Shown piece by piece: positions 23,015-31,818 of a DNA stretch of 64,000 bases. Source of the stretch: Flavobacterium sp. HBTb2-11-1. Lineage in GTDB: Bacteria; Bacteroidota; Bacteroidia; Flavobacteriales; Flavobacteriaceae. How positions within the stretch are numbered: the first letter of the stretch is position 1; each line of letters begins with the position of its first letter. The stretch spans positions 372,001-436,000 of the forward strand of contig NZ_WUMO01000001.1 of the NCBI RefSeq assembly GCF_009826975.1, read 5' to 3'. The notes under the pieces are model-generated. The model was not told where the DNA came from. It was given only the letters and a program-made list of their open reading frames with translations, and did not search any database. A program made the position numbers and the translations under genes.

Positions 23015-23971
23015 TTAGTAATTAGAAATCAATTCCTTTCCGTGCCATAAAACACTAGGATTAATTAGGACAATGCAGAAAACACCCGAAACAATAAGGA
23101 ATTTTAAAACATTATGAAGCTTTAGAAACTGCTCTTTAGAATTGGACTTCCATAAATAAATCAGGAAAAAAAGTAAAACTCCAAAACAGACATAAAAATA
23201 AATATCCATATAACCCACGTCATGTATATTAACCAAAACATACACTGGCACAATGGTTAAAAAAGTCAAAGCCGTAATAATTTGTTTAGAAATTTTTTCG
23301 CCATACAAAACAGGAATGGTTCTGTAATCGGTCACTAAATCGCCTTTCAGGTTTTCAAGATCTTTTATCATTTCGCGAATCAATAAAAGCAGAAATAAGA
23401 AAACAGCATGTGCAGAAATCACAACAAAATGACTCATGTGATTTTCAATTTCTTCAAACGAAATTTTATTGTAGAAGTACAGCAAAATGGCAAAAAATGG
23501 AGTGACAGCCAGCAATGCCGACATTAGATTTCCGATAATTGGGTACTTTTTAATTTTATGCGAATAAAACCAAATCATGAAAATATACGCAGAAAAGAAT
23601 AAAAAAGCACGCCAAGAAACAATTCCTGCCATTAAAACTGCCAAGAAATTCAATCCAAAATAAACATTCAGTTTTGTTTTCTGACTCACTAAACGATCCA
23701 GCATAGATTTGTTGGGTCTGTTTATTAAGTCTTTCTGGCTGTCGTAAAAATTATTGATAATATAACCCGATGCAATTGTGATAGCTGAAGCAAAAACAAT
23801 TAAAAACAAATAAAAATCCAACAGAATATCTAGTGCTCTAATTTCTGGTGCCAGTATAAAAATTGCCGACAAGTATTGTGCTAAAACGATTATTGGAATG
23901 TTATAACCTCTAACGACAGAGAACAAACTAACAATTTTCATTATTAAAAGTTTATTTTGTCTGCTCAGCAT
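23015..23971 (-). CDS. UbiA-family prenyltransferase (GGGP transferase-like)
   Basis: An intramembrane prenyltransferase of about 318 aa with eight or nine helices. The first aspartate-rich motif is NNFYDSQKDLINRPNK near residues 77-92. The second is the LIREMIKDLENLKGD segment near 204-218, both binding prenyl-diphosphate through magnesium. Flavobacterial members are often annotated as geranylgeranylglycerol-phosphate geranylgeranyltransferase; the real acceptor (quinone, heme or lipid) is not decided by the sequence. It heads toward a mevalonate-pathway cluster on the same strand (GHMP kinase and mvaD just upstream), consistent with use of isoprenoid products. An alternative start is the ATG at 23941. 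Confidence 0.82.
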   Translation of the reverse strand: MLSRQNKLLIMKIVSLFSVVRGYNIPIIVLAQYLSAIFILAPEIRALDILLDFYLFLIVFASAITIASGYIINNFYDSQKDLINRPNKSMLDRLVSQKTKLNVYFGLNFLAVLMAGIVSWRAFLFFSAYIFMIWFYSHKIKKYPIIGNLMSALLAVTPFFAILLYFYNKISFEEIENHMSHFVVISAHAVFLFLLLLIREMIKDLENLKGDLVTDYRTIPVLYGEKISKQIITALTFLTIVPVYVLVNIHDVGYMDIYFYVCFGVLLFFLIYLWKSNSKEQFLKLHNVLKFLIVSGVFCIVLINPSVLWHGKELISNY

Positions 23972-24030
23972 TTCTTATGGGTTATAGTTTTTAGAGTGGT
24001 AATTTAAGGCTATTATTTTTTCTAGAAGAA

Positions 24031-24621
24031 TTAAAGCTTATTTTTTAATAAAATTTTAGAACCGAATCCTAATTTCCTAATGCAGGCCAAAGCTTGTTTT
24101 TGAGAAATATCAATATCTGTAATGTCTTTCTTTTCAACGAAAACTACAGATCCGCTCCATGGGTTTGGTGCATCTGGAATAAAAACAGCAAATTTGTCTT
24201 CGTTTATCTCTTCAATTAAAAAAGCAAATTGCAATCCAGCATCTGTTGGAACCAAGATTACTTTTAGATCATCCTTAGATTCAAGACCCATAATGCTTTC
24301 ATTCATATTTTTCATAAATGAATATCCTGGGACAAAGCTTAAAATGCCATCTTCTAATCTCTGAATGAGTTTTTTTGCTTGAGCAGATTTAGCCAATAAG
24401 CCAGCTAAAAAGCAAATTACAATTATAATTATGATTCCAACAAGCTCCTGAAGCGCAATTCCTAAAACATGTATTCTAGGAAGATGCTTTGCCAACGGAA
24501 GCGTGATTTTTTGAATAATGCCATAACCTTTTTCCAGAATAATAAGCAGTACAACCAATGGTGCTAAAAAGAGAATTCCTCCTAAAAAAGTTGCTTTCAT
24601 TATTTTAAAAATACTTTTCAT
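24031..24621 (-). CDS. DUF502 family membrane protein
   Basis: A 196-aa protein with two N-terminal helices (about 8-30 and 55-78) and a soluble domain. DUF502 features include the initial FLGGILFLAPLVVLLIILEK, the VPGYSFMKNM segment near 102-111 and PDAPNPWSGSVVFVEKKDI near 153-171. Its function is unknown. It lies between the UbiA gene and the GHMP kinase gene, 59-66 nt from each, and may share their transcript. Confidence 0.85.
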   Translation of the reverse strand: MKSIFKIMKATFLGGILFLAPLVVLLIILEKGYGIIQKITLPLAKHLPRIHVLGIALQELVGIIIIIVICFLAGLLAKSAQAKKLIQRLEDGILSFVPGYSFMKNMNESIMGLESKDDLKVILVPTDAGLQFAFLIEEINEDKFAVFIPDAPNPWSGSVVFVEKKDITDIDISQKQALACIRKLGFGSKILLKNKL

Positions 24622-24686
24622 AATAAATAACTTTTTAGGATGAAAACTTATGGAAATCTACTCAAATAATTTCTGGTTTTAAAGCA

Positions 24687-25625
24687 TTAAAACTGGTAAA
24701 CGACTTCTAATTTATAGTCTTTCAAGGCTGCTTTTGCGCGTTCTAAATCTTCAGTAAAACCAAGAATATAGCCACCGCCTCCAGAACCGCAAAGTTTTAG
24801 ATAATAATCGTTAGAGTCAATTCCGTGTTGCCAGATTCCATGAAATTGTTCAGGAATCATGGGTTTAAAGTGATTCAGAACCACTTTAGAAAGCTTTTTG
24901 GTATTGGTAAACAAAGACTTCATATCGCCATGCAGGAAGTTTTCAACGCAGGCATCAGTATATTTTACAAACTGATTTTTAAGCATCGCGCGGAAACCTT
25001 TATCTTTTAAGTTTTCCATAAAAATGCTAACCATTGGAGCAGTTTCTCCAACAATTCCTGAGTCTAACAAAAATACAGCGCCTTTTCCATCAAAACTTTG
25101 AGTTGGAATTCCAGTTGCTTCAATATTATCTTTTGAATTGATTAGGATAGGAATGCTCAAATAGCTGTTTAAAGGGTCTAAACCAGAACTTTTTCCGTGG
25201 AAAAAGCTTTCCATTTGAGAGAATATATTTTTTAGGTGTAATAATTTTTCGCGAGTCAGATTTTCTAGTACAGTGATTTTGTTTGTAGCATATTTGTCAT
25301 AAATAGCAGCAACAAGAGCGCCGCTGCTTCCAACGCCATATCCTTGTGGAATGCTAGAATCGAAATACATTCCAGTTTCAACATCATTTTTTAAAGTTTC
25401 TAAATCGAAAGTAACCAATTCTGGCTGTTGTGTATGCAGCACTTCAAGATAAGCCGCAAAACTTCTTAAACTTCTGTTAGAAGCAATAGCTTCTTCTGTA
25501 GGTTCTTCGCTTTTTTTCAAAGCACCATTATAAAAATTATAAGGAATAGAAAGTCCTTTAGAGTCGCGGATGATTCCGTATTCTCCAAAGAGTAATATTT
25601 TTGAGTAAAATAAGGGTCCTTTCAT
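24687..25625 (-). CDS. GHMP kinase, probable mevalonate kinase
   Basis: A 312-aa GHMP-family kinase that would phosphorylate mevalonate with ATP. The N-terminal SKILLFGEYGII fits the substrate-binding start. The ATP-binding glycine-rich loop PQGYGVGSSGA is at residues 93-103, the FHGKSSGLDPLNSYL segment near 141-155 carries the catalytic aspartate, and the third motif CGSGGGGYILGF is near 279-290. It is followed by a small membrane protein gene and mvaD on the same strand, supporting a role in isopentenyl diphosphate synthesis. Exact substrate assignment rests on context. Confidence 0.85.
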   Translation of the reverse strand: MKGPLFYSKILLFGEYGIIRDSKGLSIPYNFYNGALKKSEEPTEEAIASNRSLRSFAAYLEVLHTQQPELVTFDLETLKNDVETGMYFDSSIPQGYGVGSSGALVAAIYDKYATNKITVLENLTREKLLHLKNIFSQMESFFHGKSSGLDPLNSYLSIPILINSKDNIEATGIPTQSFDGKGAVFLLDSGIVGETAPMVSIFMENLKDKGFRAMLKNQFVKYTDACVENFLHGDMKSLFTNTKKLSKVVLNHFKPMIPEQFHGIWQHGIDSNDYYLKLCGSGGGGYILGFTEDLERAKAALKDYKLEVVYQF

Positions 25626-25675
25626 GATTTATTTTATGTCTTTTTTTATTTAACCAGAAGTTTTTTTGTTGTTTT

Positions 25676-25891
25676 TTAACCTTTAATATATAATCCAATA
25701 ATCATCATGGCTAAAGCAAAAAATAAGCCAACTAACCATTTTATCATGTCATTTTTTGCATCTACAATTTCATTTTTGTCTTGTCTAATTTCCTCGCTGA
25801 TAGTTCTGTCAACAAATTCCTTAGCCTTACTTTCATCAAGATTAAGTTCTTTTCTAAATAAATCGTAAAGTTTTATAGCTGCAGTATTCAT
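25676..25891 (-). CDS. Small coiled-coil membrane protein
   Basis: A 71-aa protein with an amphipathic, charged N-terminal part (LYDLFRKELNLDESKAKEFV and on to residue 45) and one C-terminal helix (about 49-68). The layout resembles DUF1640/CCDC90-type proteins, but I am not certain of the family. The frame extends upstream to 26002, overlapping the mvaD 3' end, but that part is unlike a protein; the ATG at 25891 (MNTAAIKL) is the sensible start. It lies between mvaD and the GHMP kinase. Confidence 0.62.
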   Translation of the reverse strand: MNTAAIKLYDLFRKELNLDESKAKEFVDRTISEEIRQDKNEIVDAKNDMIKWLVGLFFALAMMIIGLYIKG

Positions 25892-25937
25892 GTTCTGACT
25901 TAAAAAAATATGTATTATAATATAAAGATAAGCAAAA

Positions 25938-27020
25938 TTACAATGCAATTGCACCATCTCCAATTTTGTCGCAAATGTATTGACTATTCTGACAAAATAC
26001 AACTAATTCGTCTTGAATAAATTCGAGTACTTTCGTTGCAACGTTTTCAGGATAAAGTACATGAACGTTTGCTCCAGCATCTAGTGTAAAACAAACTGGA
26101 ATCTGGGTTTCATTTCTGAATTTCCAGATTGCGTTAATGATTTGCAGCGTATTTGGTTTCATCAAAATAAAATACGGCATTGATGTCATCATCATAGCAT
26201 GTAAAGTCAAGGCTTCACTTTCTACAACTTTGATGAATTCGTCTAAGTCTCCACTTTCAAAAATGGCGATTAATTTATCCAGATTTTCGTGTGCTTGTGC
26301 AAAACGTCTTTCAGCGTATGGGTGATTGTGCATTAAATCGTGCCCGACCGTACTCGAAACTTGTTTTTCGCCTTTATCAACTAATAGAATAGTATCTTGA
26401 TAATTCTTGAAATTTTCGTGAATCGTATACGGAAATTCAACACCAAATAAATCAGTGCTTCCTTTGATATTGGCTTGATTTCCCCAAACGACCACATCTC
26501 CTTTTACGCTTCGGCAGGCACTTCCTGAACCTAAACGAGCCAAAAATGAAGCTTTTTGATAGAAATAATCTTCTGTCATTTCTGGATTCAGCAATTTTTC
26601 CAGACTCATAAAATTCATAGCCAAAGCCGCCATTCCAGATGCAGAAGAAGCAATTCCAGAACTGTGCGGAAATGTATTCTGAGTATCAATCGTAAAATGA
26701 TAATCCTTTAAAAACGGCAGATAAACCTCAACTCTTTCTAAAAACTTCTGAATCTTTGGCTTGAAATCTTCTTTTGGTTTTCCTTCAAAAAGCAAATCAA
26801 AAGAAAAGTTTCCTTGATTTTCATTTTTAGAAAAAGCCAATTTCGTAATTGTTTTACAGTTATTAAGCGTAAAACTAACAGAAGGATTTGCCGGAATTTG
26901 GTTGTCTTTTTTTCCCCAGTATTTTACTAAGGCAATGTTGCTTGGAGCGCTCCATTCAAAGTTTCCGTTCTCGATTGTTGAAGTATATGGATTTGGTATA
27001 AAATCAGCTGCTGTTAACAT
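25938..27020 (-). CDS. mvaD: Diphosphomevalonate decarboxylase
   Basis: Converts mevalonate diphosphate to isopentenyl diphosphate with ATP, the last step of the mevalonate pathway. Typical features are SAPSNIALVKYWGKKD near residues 24-39, the NPSVSFTLN segment, the phosphate-binding loop PHSSGIASSASGMAALAMNF at 118-137, and FTLDAGANVHVLYP near 313-326. The length of 360 aa is usual. It leads the leftward cluster that includes the GHMP kinase, DUF502 and UbiA genes. A TATCTTTG promoter box lies 17 nt upstream. Confidence 0.95.
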   Translation of the reverse strand: MLTAADFIPNPYTSTIENGNFEWSAPSNIALVKYWGKKDNQIPANPSVSFTLNNCKTITKLAFSKNENQGNFSFDLLFEGKPKEDFKPKIQKFLERVEVYLPFLKDYHFTIDTQNTFPHSSGIASSASGMAALAMNFMSLEKLLNPEMTEDYFYQKASFLARLGSGSACRSVKGDVVVWGNQANIKGSTDLFGVEFPYTIHENFKNYQDTILLVDKGEKQVSSTVGHDLMHNHPYAERRFAQAHENLDKLIAIFESGDLDEFIKVVESEALTLHAMMMTSMPYFILMKPNTLQIINAIWKFRNETQIPVCFTLDAGANVHVLYPENVATKVLEFIQDELVVFCQNSQYICDKIGDGAIAL

Positions 27021-27037
27021 GAATTATAAAATTTTGG

Positions 27038-27045
27038 CAAAGATA
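27038..27045 (-). promoter_or_regulatory. -7 box of mvaD
   Basis: Minus-strand TATCTTTG, an exact TAnnTTTG match, 17 nt before the mvaD ATG. Confidence 0.5.
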
Positions 27046-27076
27046 GTTTTTTCACCCTGAAAGGGATAATTTTTTC

Positions 27077-27134
27077 ACCATATAAGTCATATAAGAAATT
27101 ATAAGGAGGTGTTGCTAAAATGAACTTATATGGT
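27077..27134. repeat. Inverted repeat, CCATATAAG family
   Basis: ACCATATAAGT (27077-27087) pairs perfectly with ACTTATATGGT (27124-27134). A further ATATAAGAAATTATAAG word lies between. The same words form the much longer hairpin at 36485-36563. Confidence 0.75.
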
Positions 27135-27176
27135 TTAATTTTCTTTTACTTATTTTTGACTACAAAATTTGACATC

Positions 27177-27653
27177 ATGAATAAGTTCGTAAAAATCGCT
27201 ATAGCTTTAGTAATTTGTTTAACAGTAGGATATTCTGCAAGTTTGGTTACAAGACCAAGTATTGAGACTTGGTATGTAACTTTAGAAAAACCAGTTTTTA
27301 ATCCGCCAAATTGGATTTTCATGCCAGTTTGGACCGTTCTTTATATTTTTATGGCAATTGCAGCTGCTTTGGTTTGGGATAGAATAAAAGAAAATACGGA
27401 AGAAGTAAAAAAAGCTTTACTTTTCTTTATTATTCAATTGATTTTAAATTCAATCTGGTCATATTTATTCTTTGGATTAAAAAATCCGATGCTGGCTTTA
27501 ATTGAAATTATCCTATTATGGCTGATGATTTACGAAACGTATTTGAAATTTATCAAAATCAATAAAACAGCAGGTTATTTGCTTATTCCATACCTAGCTT
27601 GGGTTGGGTTTGCGACAGTTTTAAATGCCAGTATTTGGTGGCTGAATAAATAG
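27177..27653 (+). CDS. TspO/MBR family membrane protein
   Basis: A five-helix membrane protein of about 158 aa in the TspO/peripheral benzodiazepine receptor family, which binds porphyrins and steroids. Family signatures are WYVTLEKPVFNPPNWIFMPV (residues 32-51), followed by WTVLYIFMAIAAALVW, then LNSIWSYLFFGLKNP near 92-106. A longer frame starts at 27120 but opens within the hairpin repeat, so I use the ATG at 27177. The sequence AAAATTTG, one mismatch from a -7 box, ends 5 nt before this ATG. Confidence 0.9.
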   Translation: MNKFVKIAIALVICLTVGYSASLVTRPSIETWYVTLEKPVFNPPNWIFMPVWTVLYIFMAIAAALVWDRIKENTEEVKKALLFFIIQLILNSIWSYLFFGLKNPMLALIEIILLWLMIYETYLKFIKINKTAGYLLIPYLAWVGFATVLNASIWWLNK

Positions 27654-27670
27654 ATTTTGTTTCAAGACTT

Positions 27671-28411
27671 CTATTTCAGCTTCTTAAATTCTTCGTTTTT
27701 AGCAATTAAAAAGTCCATTGTATAAAGTAAATTTTTCTGTTTTAAAATAATTTTTGATTGCGGATCTGCCTCACAGAAATCTAGAAAAAGTGCTTTTTCA
27801 TCAGGAGTTAATTTTAAGTCTTTGGTAAAAAAATCTAATGGACAAGTTGATTCCGCAAATGTTTTGAAGTCTAATTCAGGAGTTTTCTTTTTGGATTTTT
27901 TATTTGTGGCATCTTCTTTCTTAAATAAGCCTACAAGACCTTTCCCCATTGCCATAAAATTCATTCCATTAGCAATAGATCCGTCATATACACCAGTATA
28001 TTTTTCTAAACTTTGAGAAGCTTTCAATAACGCAATTGAGTCTGAAACTTCTTGGGGAGTATTAATTTTTGGAAATTTTATACTTGTAATTAAAACTTCA
28101 TCCAATTCTTCAGGTTTCAGAATCATATTTATCACAATGTTGTTCTGATCTATATTTTCCTGAGAAATTTTAAGCCTTTTAAAAAAGTAATCTTTTGAGA
28201 AAAACAACAGGCTGTCTTTTGGACGAACCAGAATCGAAAATTCGCCAAGCTCATTTGTTCTGGTGCTGGTTTGAGCTGTCTTGTTAATTACTTCTACTTT
28301 ATTAAGCGGAATATTCTGCGAAAGCACTTTTCCGTTCAATACTTTTTCGGTTTGAGAAATGCTGATCTGGTAAGTGAAAATAGAAATTGTAGTAAGTAAT
28401 TTTACTCTCAT
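27671..28411 (-). CDS. Secreted protein with carboxypeptidase-like regulatory domain
   Basis: A 246-aa exported protein. A signal peptide (about 1-19) is followed by a CarboxypepD_reg-like beta-sandwich (about 22-105, with VLNGKVLSQNIPLNKVEVIN and GEFSILVRPKDSLLF). The remaining residues form a charged, lysine-rich region without a recognised domain. It resembles many Bacteroidota periplasmic or outer-membrane proteins of unknown role. It is convergent with tspO and has no clear operon partner. Confidence 0.7.
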   Translation of the reverse strand: MRVKLLTTISIFTYQISISQTEKVLNGKVLSQNIPLNKVEVINKTAQTSTRTNELGEFSILVRPKDSLLFFSKDYFFKRLKISQENIDQNNIVINMILKPEELDEVLITSIKFPKINTPQEVSDSIALLKASQSLEKYTGVYDGSIANGMNFMAMGKGLVGLFKKEDATNKKSKKKTPELDFKTFAESTCPLDFFTKDLKLTPDEKALFLDFCEADPQSKIILKQKNLLYTMDFLIAKNEEFKKLK

Positions 28412-28484
28412 ATAGGATTAATTAGTTGAGAGTAAAATTATTAGAATAGTCTTAACGAAAACTTACGGAATCTGTAAATTCTTG

Positions 28485-29168
28485 TTAATTAAACAAAATC
28501 GAGTTTTTGAATTTTTCTAATTCACCATTATTAAATAAAACAGGACCATGTCCAAAACATAATATTTTAGGTTGTAATGACGTCAATTTTAGTATCGATT
28601 TTCTATTGATTTCTTGATCTGTTGTGAATAGGTGAGGAGGTTCATGCAAGCCGACCTTTGTAGTAAGCAAATCCATATTTAACATGGCATCGCCCACAAT
28701 CAAAACACCATCTTTTTCTCTGAAAAACGACAAATGGCCTCTTGAATGTCCAGGAGTTTCAATAACCGTAAACCCGCCAATTTGATCGCCTTCTTTTAAA
28801 GTTTGAGAAACAGAATGTCCTCTTCCTGCCCAAAATTTTTTCTGAAGTTTTGAAATAATATGATTCGGATTCTGGTATTCTGTAGTTACATTTCCGTTTT
28901 CAGCAAATTCTTTATCAAGTTCACTGCATAAAAGCGGAATATTCAGGGTTTCGCAGATTTCTTTGGAGCTTCCTTGATGATCGGCGTGTGCATGCGTAAG
29001 TGCATGTTTGGTTACGGTTTTGTCTTTAATTGCTTTAAATATTTTACTTGCAGAAGTTCTGATTCCTGCGTCAATTAAAACATCTTCAATCAAATAACAA
29101 TTGATAGAATTTCTAGGAAATAATGGAATTTGGTAAACGTCTTTGGCAATATTCTTCATCTTTTTCAA
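28485..29168 (-). CDS. MBL-fold metallo-hydrolase
   Basis: A 227-aa metallo-beta-lactamase-fold hydrolase. The di-metal motif HAHADH is at residues 59-64 (THAHADHQGS); further ligands lie in ETPGHSRGHLSFF near 134-146, VGDAMLN near 156-162 and FGHGPVL near the C-terminus. The fold covers glyoxalase II, lactonases and others, so the substrate is unknown. An upstream ATG three codons earlier is used here; MKNIAKDV is an alternative. It is followed in the opposite direction of transcription by a Crp-like regulator gene 53 nt upstream. Confidence 0.85.
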   Translation of the reverse strand: MKKMKNIAKDVYQIPLFPRNSINCYLIEDVLIDAGIRTSASKIFKAIKDKTVTKHALTHAHADHQGSSKEICETLNIPLLCSELDKEFAENGNVTTEYQNPNHIISKLQKKFWAGRGHSVSQTLKEGDQIGGFTVIETPGHSRGHLSFFREKDGVLIVGDAMLNMDLLTTKVGLHEPPHLFTTDQEINRKSILKLTSLQPKILCFGHGPVLFNNGELEKFKNSILFN

Positions 29169-29221
29169 ATTTTATTTTTGGCAAAGATTTGAATTCCGTT
29201 TCTCAACTCACTTGATAAATG

Positions 29222-29794
29222 TTAAGAAATATCCTGACGGATTCTGCTAAGCGATTCTGGAGTAATTCCGAGAAATGAAGCGATATAAATTAAAGGCGTT
29301 CGCTGGATTATTTTGGCTGGAGCCGAAGCTAAAAAAGTCTGGTATTTTTCTTTGGCAGGAATCATCTGCAATTTTAAAACGCGATCTGCCATACATAGGT
29401 AATTCTGCTCGGCGAGAATTCTTCCGACACGTTCCCAATTTGGAATTTCACTATACAAAAACTGCATTTTTTCGGAAGTGATTGAAAGCACTTCGCAATC
29501 TTCAATACATTGAATATTTTCGAAAGATGGCGTCTGATTGATAAAACTGGAATACGAAGCAATAAAACCTTCATCACAGCTTAGATACGTCGTGATTTCT
29601 TTTCCATCTTTCAGATAATAAACTCGCGCTAAACCTTCAACAATAAAAAAGATTTTATTGCTGATTTTTCCCATTTCAGAAAGGAATTCCTTAGCCGTAA
29701 ACTTTTCATATTCAAAAAAAGAATCAATTATTCCGATTTCATTTTCAGAAAACGAAGCGATTGCGAGTATTTGTTTTTGTAATGACGAATTCAC
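29222..29794 (-). CDS. Crp/Fnr family transcriptional regulator
   Basis: A 190-aa regulator with a cyclic-nucleotide-binding-type beta-roll (about 15-125, including FFIVEGLARVYYLKDGKEIT) and a C-terminal helix-turn-helix (about 160-188, PLIYIASFLGITPESLSRIR). The effector is unknown; there is no cysteine cluster of the FNR type. The start is 3 nt past the end of the HAD phosphatase gene, so the two are co-transcribed. Confidence 0.88.
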   Translation of the reverse strand: MNSSLQKQILAIASFSENEIGIIDSFFEYEKFTAKEFLSEMGKISNKIFFIVEGLARVYYLKDGKEITTYLSCDEGFIASYSSFINQTPSFENIQCIEDCEVLSITSEKMQFLYSEIPNWERVGRILAEQNYLCMADRVLKLQMIPAKEKYQTFLASAPAKIIQRTPLIYIASFLGITPESLSRIRQDIS

Positions 29795-29797
29795 GAT

Positions 29798-30445
29798 TTA
29801 TAATATCTCGATTAACTCAGAAGCATTATTAATTACCACTTTTGCTCCACTATATTTCAATTCTTCTTCAGTTCTATAACCCCAAGTAACGCCAACAGGA
29901 AACATATTCGCATTTACTGCGGTTTTCATATCAATATCAGAATCGCCGACAAAAAGAATTTCTTCGGGTTTTAAATTCCATTTTTTGCTTATTTCGATTG
30001 CTTCAAACGGATTTGGTTTTTTAAGTTCTTCTGTACTCAAACCAACCGCTGTATCAAAATGATTTGGAAATATTTCTGAGGCTATTTTCTTCGTCAATTC
30101 ATCGGCTTTATTAGAGAAAACTGCCATTTTAATGTTTTGCGAAGTCAGGTTTTCTAACAACTCCACAATTCCATCATAAGGTTTTGTTTTAAGCGTACAG
30201 ATTTTAGTATATTCATCAACCATACATTCAAAACAACTTTCGATTTCATCATCAGAACTATTAGTAGCGGGTAAAGCTTGGCTAACCAGATTTCGTAAAC
30301 CGCTCCCTATAAAATATTGATAGGTGTCGTAAGTATGTGTAGGATAATTTAAAGCGGTAAGTACTTTATTCATCGCATCTGAAATGTCGTGCAATGAGTT
30401 GACCAAAGTTCCGTCTAAATCGAAAATAATTCCTTTAAATTTCAT
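29798..30445 (-). CDS. HAD family phosphatase (phosphoglycolate phosphatase-like)
   Basis: A 215-aa haloacid-dehalogenase-type hydrolase. Motif I is FDLDGTLVNS (residues 8-17), with the cap domain at about 20-80; motif II is AVFSNKADE near 108-116, motif III involves KKPNPF near 141-146 and motif IV VGDSDIDMKTA near 164-174. It is close to Gph (2-phosphoglycolate phosphatase), but HAD substrates are hard to assign. It lies between the flavoprotein gene (6 nt) and the Crp gene (3 nt) in a tight leftward operon. Confidence 0.88.
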   Translation of the reverse strand: MKFKGIIFDLDGTLVNSLHDISDAMNKVLTALNYPTHTYDTYQYFIGSGLRNLVSQALPATNSSDDEIESCFECMVDEYTKICTLKTKPYDGIVELLENLTSQNIKMAVFSNKADELTKKIASEIFPNHFDTAVGLSTEELKKPNPFEAIEISKKWNLKPEEILFVGDSDIDMKTAVNANMFPVGVTWGYRTEEELKYSGAKVVINNASELIEIL

Positions 30446-30451
30446 GTTGCA

Positions 30452-31660
30452 TTAAATATTTTGAGCCAGAATAAACCCGCTTGTCCAAGCATTCTGAAAA
30501 TTAAATCCTCCTGTTATGGCATCGATATTGACAATTTCGCCAGCAAAATAAAGGTTTTCGTGAATTTTGCTTTCCATGGTTTTAAAATTGATTTCTTTTA
30601 AATCGATTCCGCCCGCCGTTACAAATTCTTCTTTAAAAGTGCTTTTTCCGTTGACTTTAAATTCGGCTTTTGTGAGTTGTGAAGCCAAATTCTGCAATTG
30701 GTTTTTAGACAAATCAGCCCATTTAGTCTCGGAATCAATTCCCGAAGCCAAAACCAAACTTTCCCATAAACGATTTGGGAAGTCAAAAGGAGATTTTTTG
30801 GAAACGGCTTTTTTAGCATGTTCCTGTTTTAAGTCTTTTAGGATTTTTTCAGCATCTTCATAATCGACATCATTTAACCAATTTACAAAAATGCTAAACT
30901 GATAATTTTTATCGTGCAGAATACGTGCGCCCCAAGCCGAAAGTTTCAAAATGGCGGGTCCACTCATTCCCCAATGAGTAATCAACAAAGGTCCTGTAGA
31001 TTCCAATTTAGTATCTTTTACGTTGACAGTAACTTGAGCTGCCACACCAGGTAATTCTTTAATTCTTGGATCTTTGATGTTGAAAGTAAATAGGGAAGGG
31101 ACAGGACTTATTATTGCGTGTCCATGTTCCTGAAGCATTTCCCATATTTTTGGATTGCTTCCTGTTGCCATAATTAATTTTTCGGCAGCATAATTATCAG
31201 TTTGCGTATCAATTTTCCAGTGGTTTTCTTTTTTGAAAATCGATTGAACGCTTTGTCCTGTAAGTACTTTTATGCCTAATTTTTCTGTTGCTTTTAAAAA
31301 ACAATCGATTATAGTTTGCGACGAATTGGAAACAGGAAACATTCTGCCATCTTCTTCGATTTTTAATTCAACACCGTGTTTTTCAAACCATTCAATTGTA
31401 TCGCCAGAACAAAATTGGTGAAAAGGCCCACGAAGTTCTTTTTCGCCTCTTGGATAAAATTTCACTAATTCGTTGGGTTCAAAACAAGCGTGTGTCACGT
31501 TGCATCGTCCGCCACCAGAAATGCGGACTTTAGAAAGTACTTCTTTTCCTCTTTCTAAAATAGCGATTTTCAGTTTCGGATTTTTCTCTGCAATATTAAT
31601 TGCGGTAAAAAAACCGGCAGCGCCTCCGCCAACGATGATGATGTCTAAATTTTTAATCAT
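30452..31660 (-). CDS. BaiN/RdsA-like NAD(P)/FAD-dependent oxidoreductase
   Basis: A flavoprotein of about 402 aa from the HI0933/YhiN/BaiN family, function not established. The N-terminal dinucleotide-binding motif is IIIVGGGAAGFFTAI (residues 7-21). A second signature, VRISGGGRCNVTHA, lies near 47-60, and the C-terminal FAD-binding segment GGFNFQNAWTSGF near 385-397 is typical. A longer frame starts with GTG at 31687, but that codon lies inside an intergenic repeat arm, so the ATG at 31660 is preferred. It is first in the operon with the HAD and Crp genes. Confidence 0.88.
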   Translation of the reverse strand: MIKNLDIIIVGGGAAGFFTAINIAEKNPKLKIAILERGKEVLSKVRISGGGRCNVTHACFEPNELVKFYPRGEKELRGPFHQFCSGDTIEWFEKHGVELKIEEDGRMFPVSNSSQTIIDCFLKATEKLGIKVLTGQSVQSIFKKENHWKIDTQTDNYAAEKLIMATGSNPKIWEMLQEHGHAIISPVPSLFTFNIKDPRIKELPGVAAQVTVNVKDTKLESTGPLLITHWGMSGPAILKLSAWGARILHDKNYQFSIFVNWLNDVDYEDAEKILKDLKQEHAKKAVSKKSPFDFPNRLWESLVLASGIDSETKWADLSKNQLQNLASQLTKAEFKVNGKSTFKEEFVTAGGIDLKEINFKTMESKIHENLYFAGEIVNIDAITGGFNFQNAWTSGFILAQNI

Positions 31661-31673
31661 ATTTTGTTTTTCT

Positions 31674-31814
31674 GCCACTAATTTCACGAATTGGCACTAA
31701 TTTTTTTCTGCCACAGATTAAAATGATTTACACAGATTTAAGTGAATAAATTAATTTGCGGAAATTCGTGTAATTCGTGGCGAACAAAATCTGCTAATCC
31801 TTTTAATCTGTGGC
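31674..31814. repeat. Two interleaved inverted repeats
   Basis: Arm A GCCACTAATTTCACGAATT (31674-31692) pairs with AATTCGTGTAATTCGTGGC (31763-31781), two mismatches. Arm B GCCACAGATTAAAA (31710-31723) pairs perfectly with TTTTAATCTGTGGC (31801-31814). The order A, B, A', B' is interleaved rather than nested. Confidence 0.8.
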
Positions 31815-31818
31815 TATT

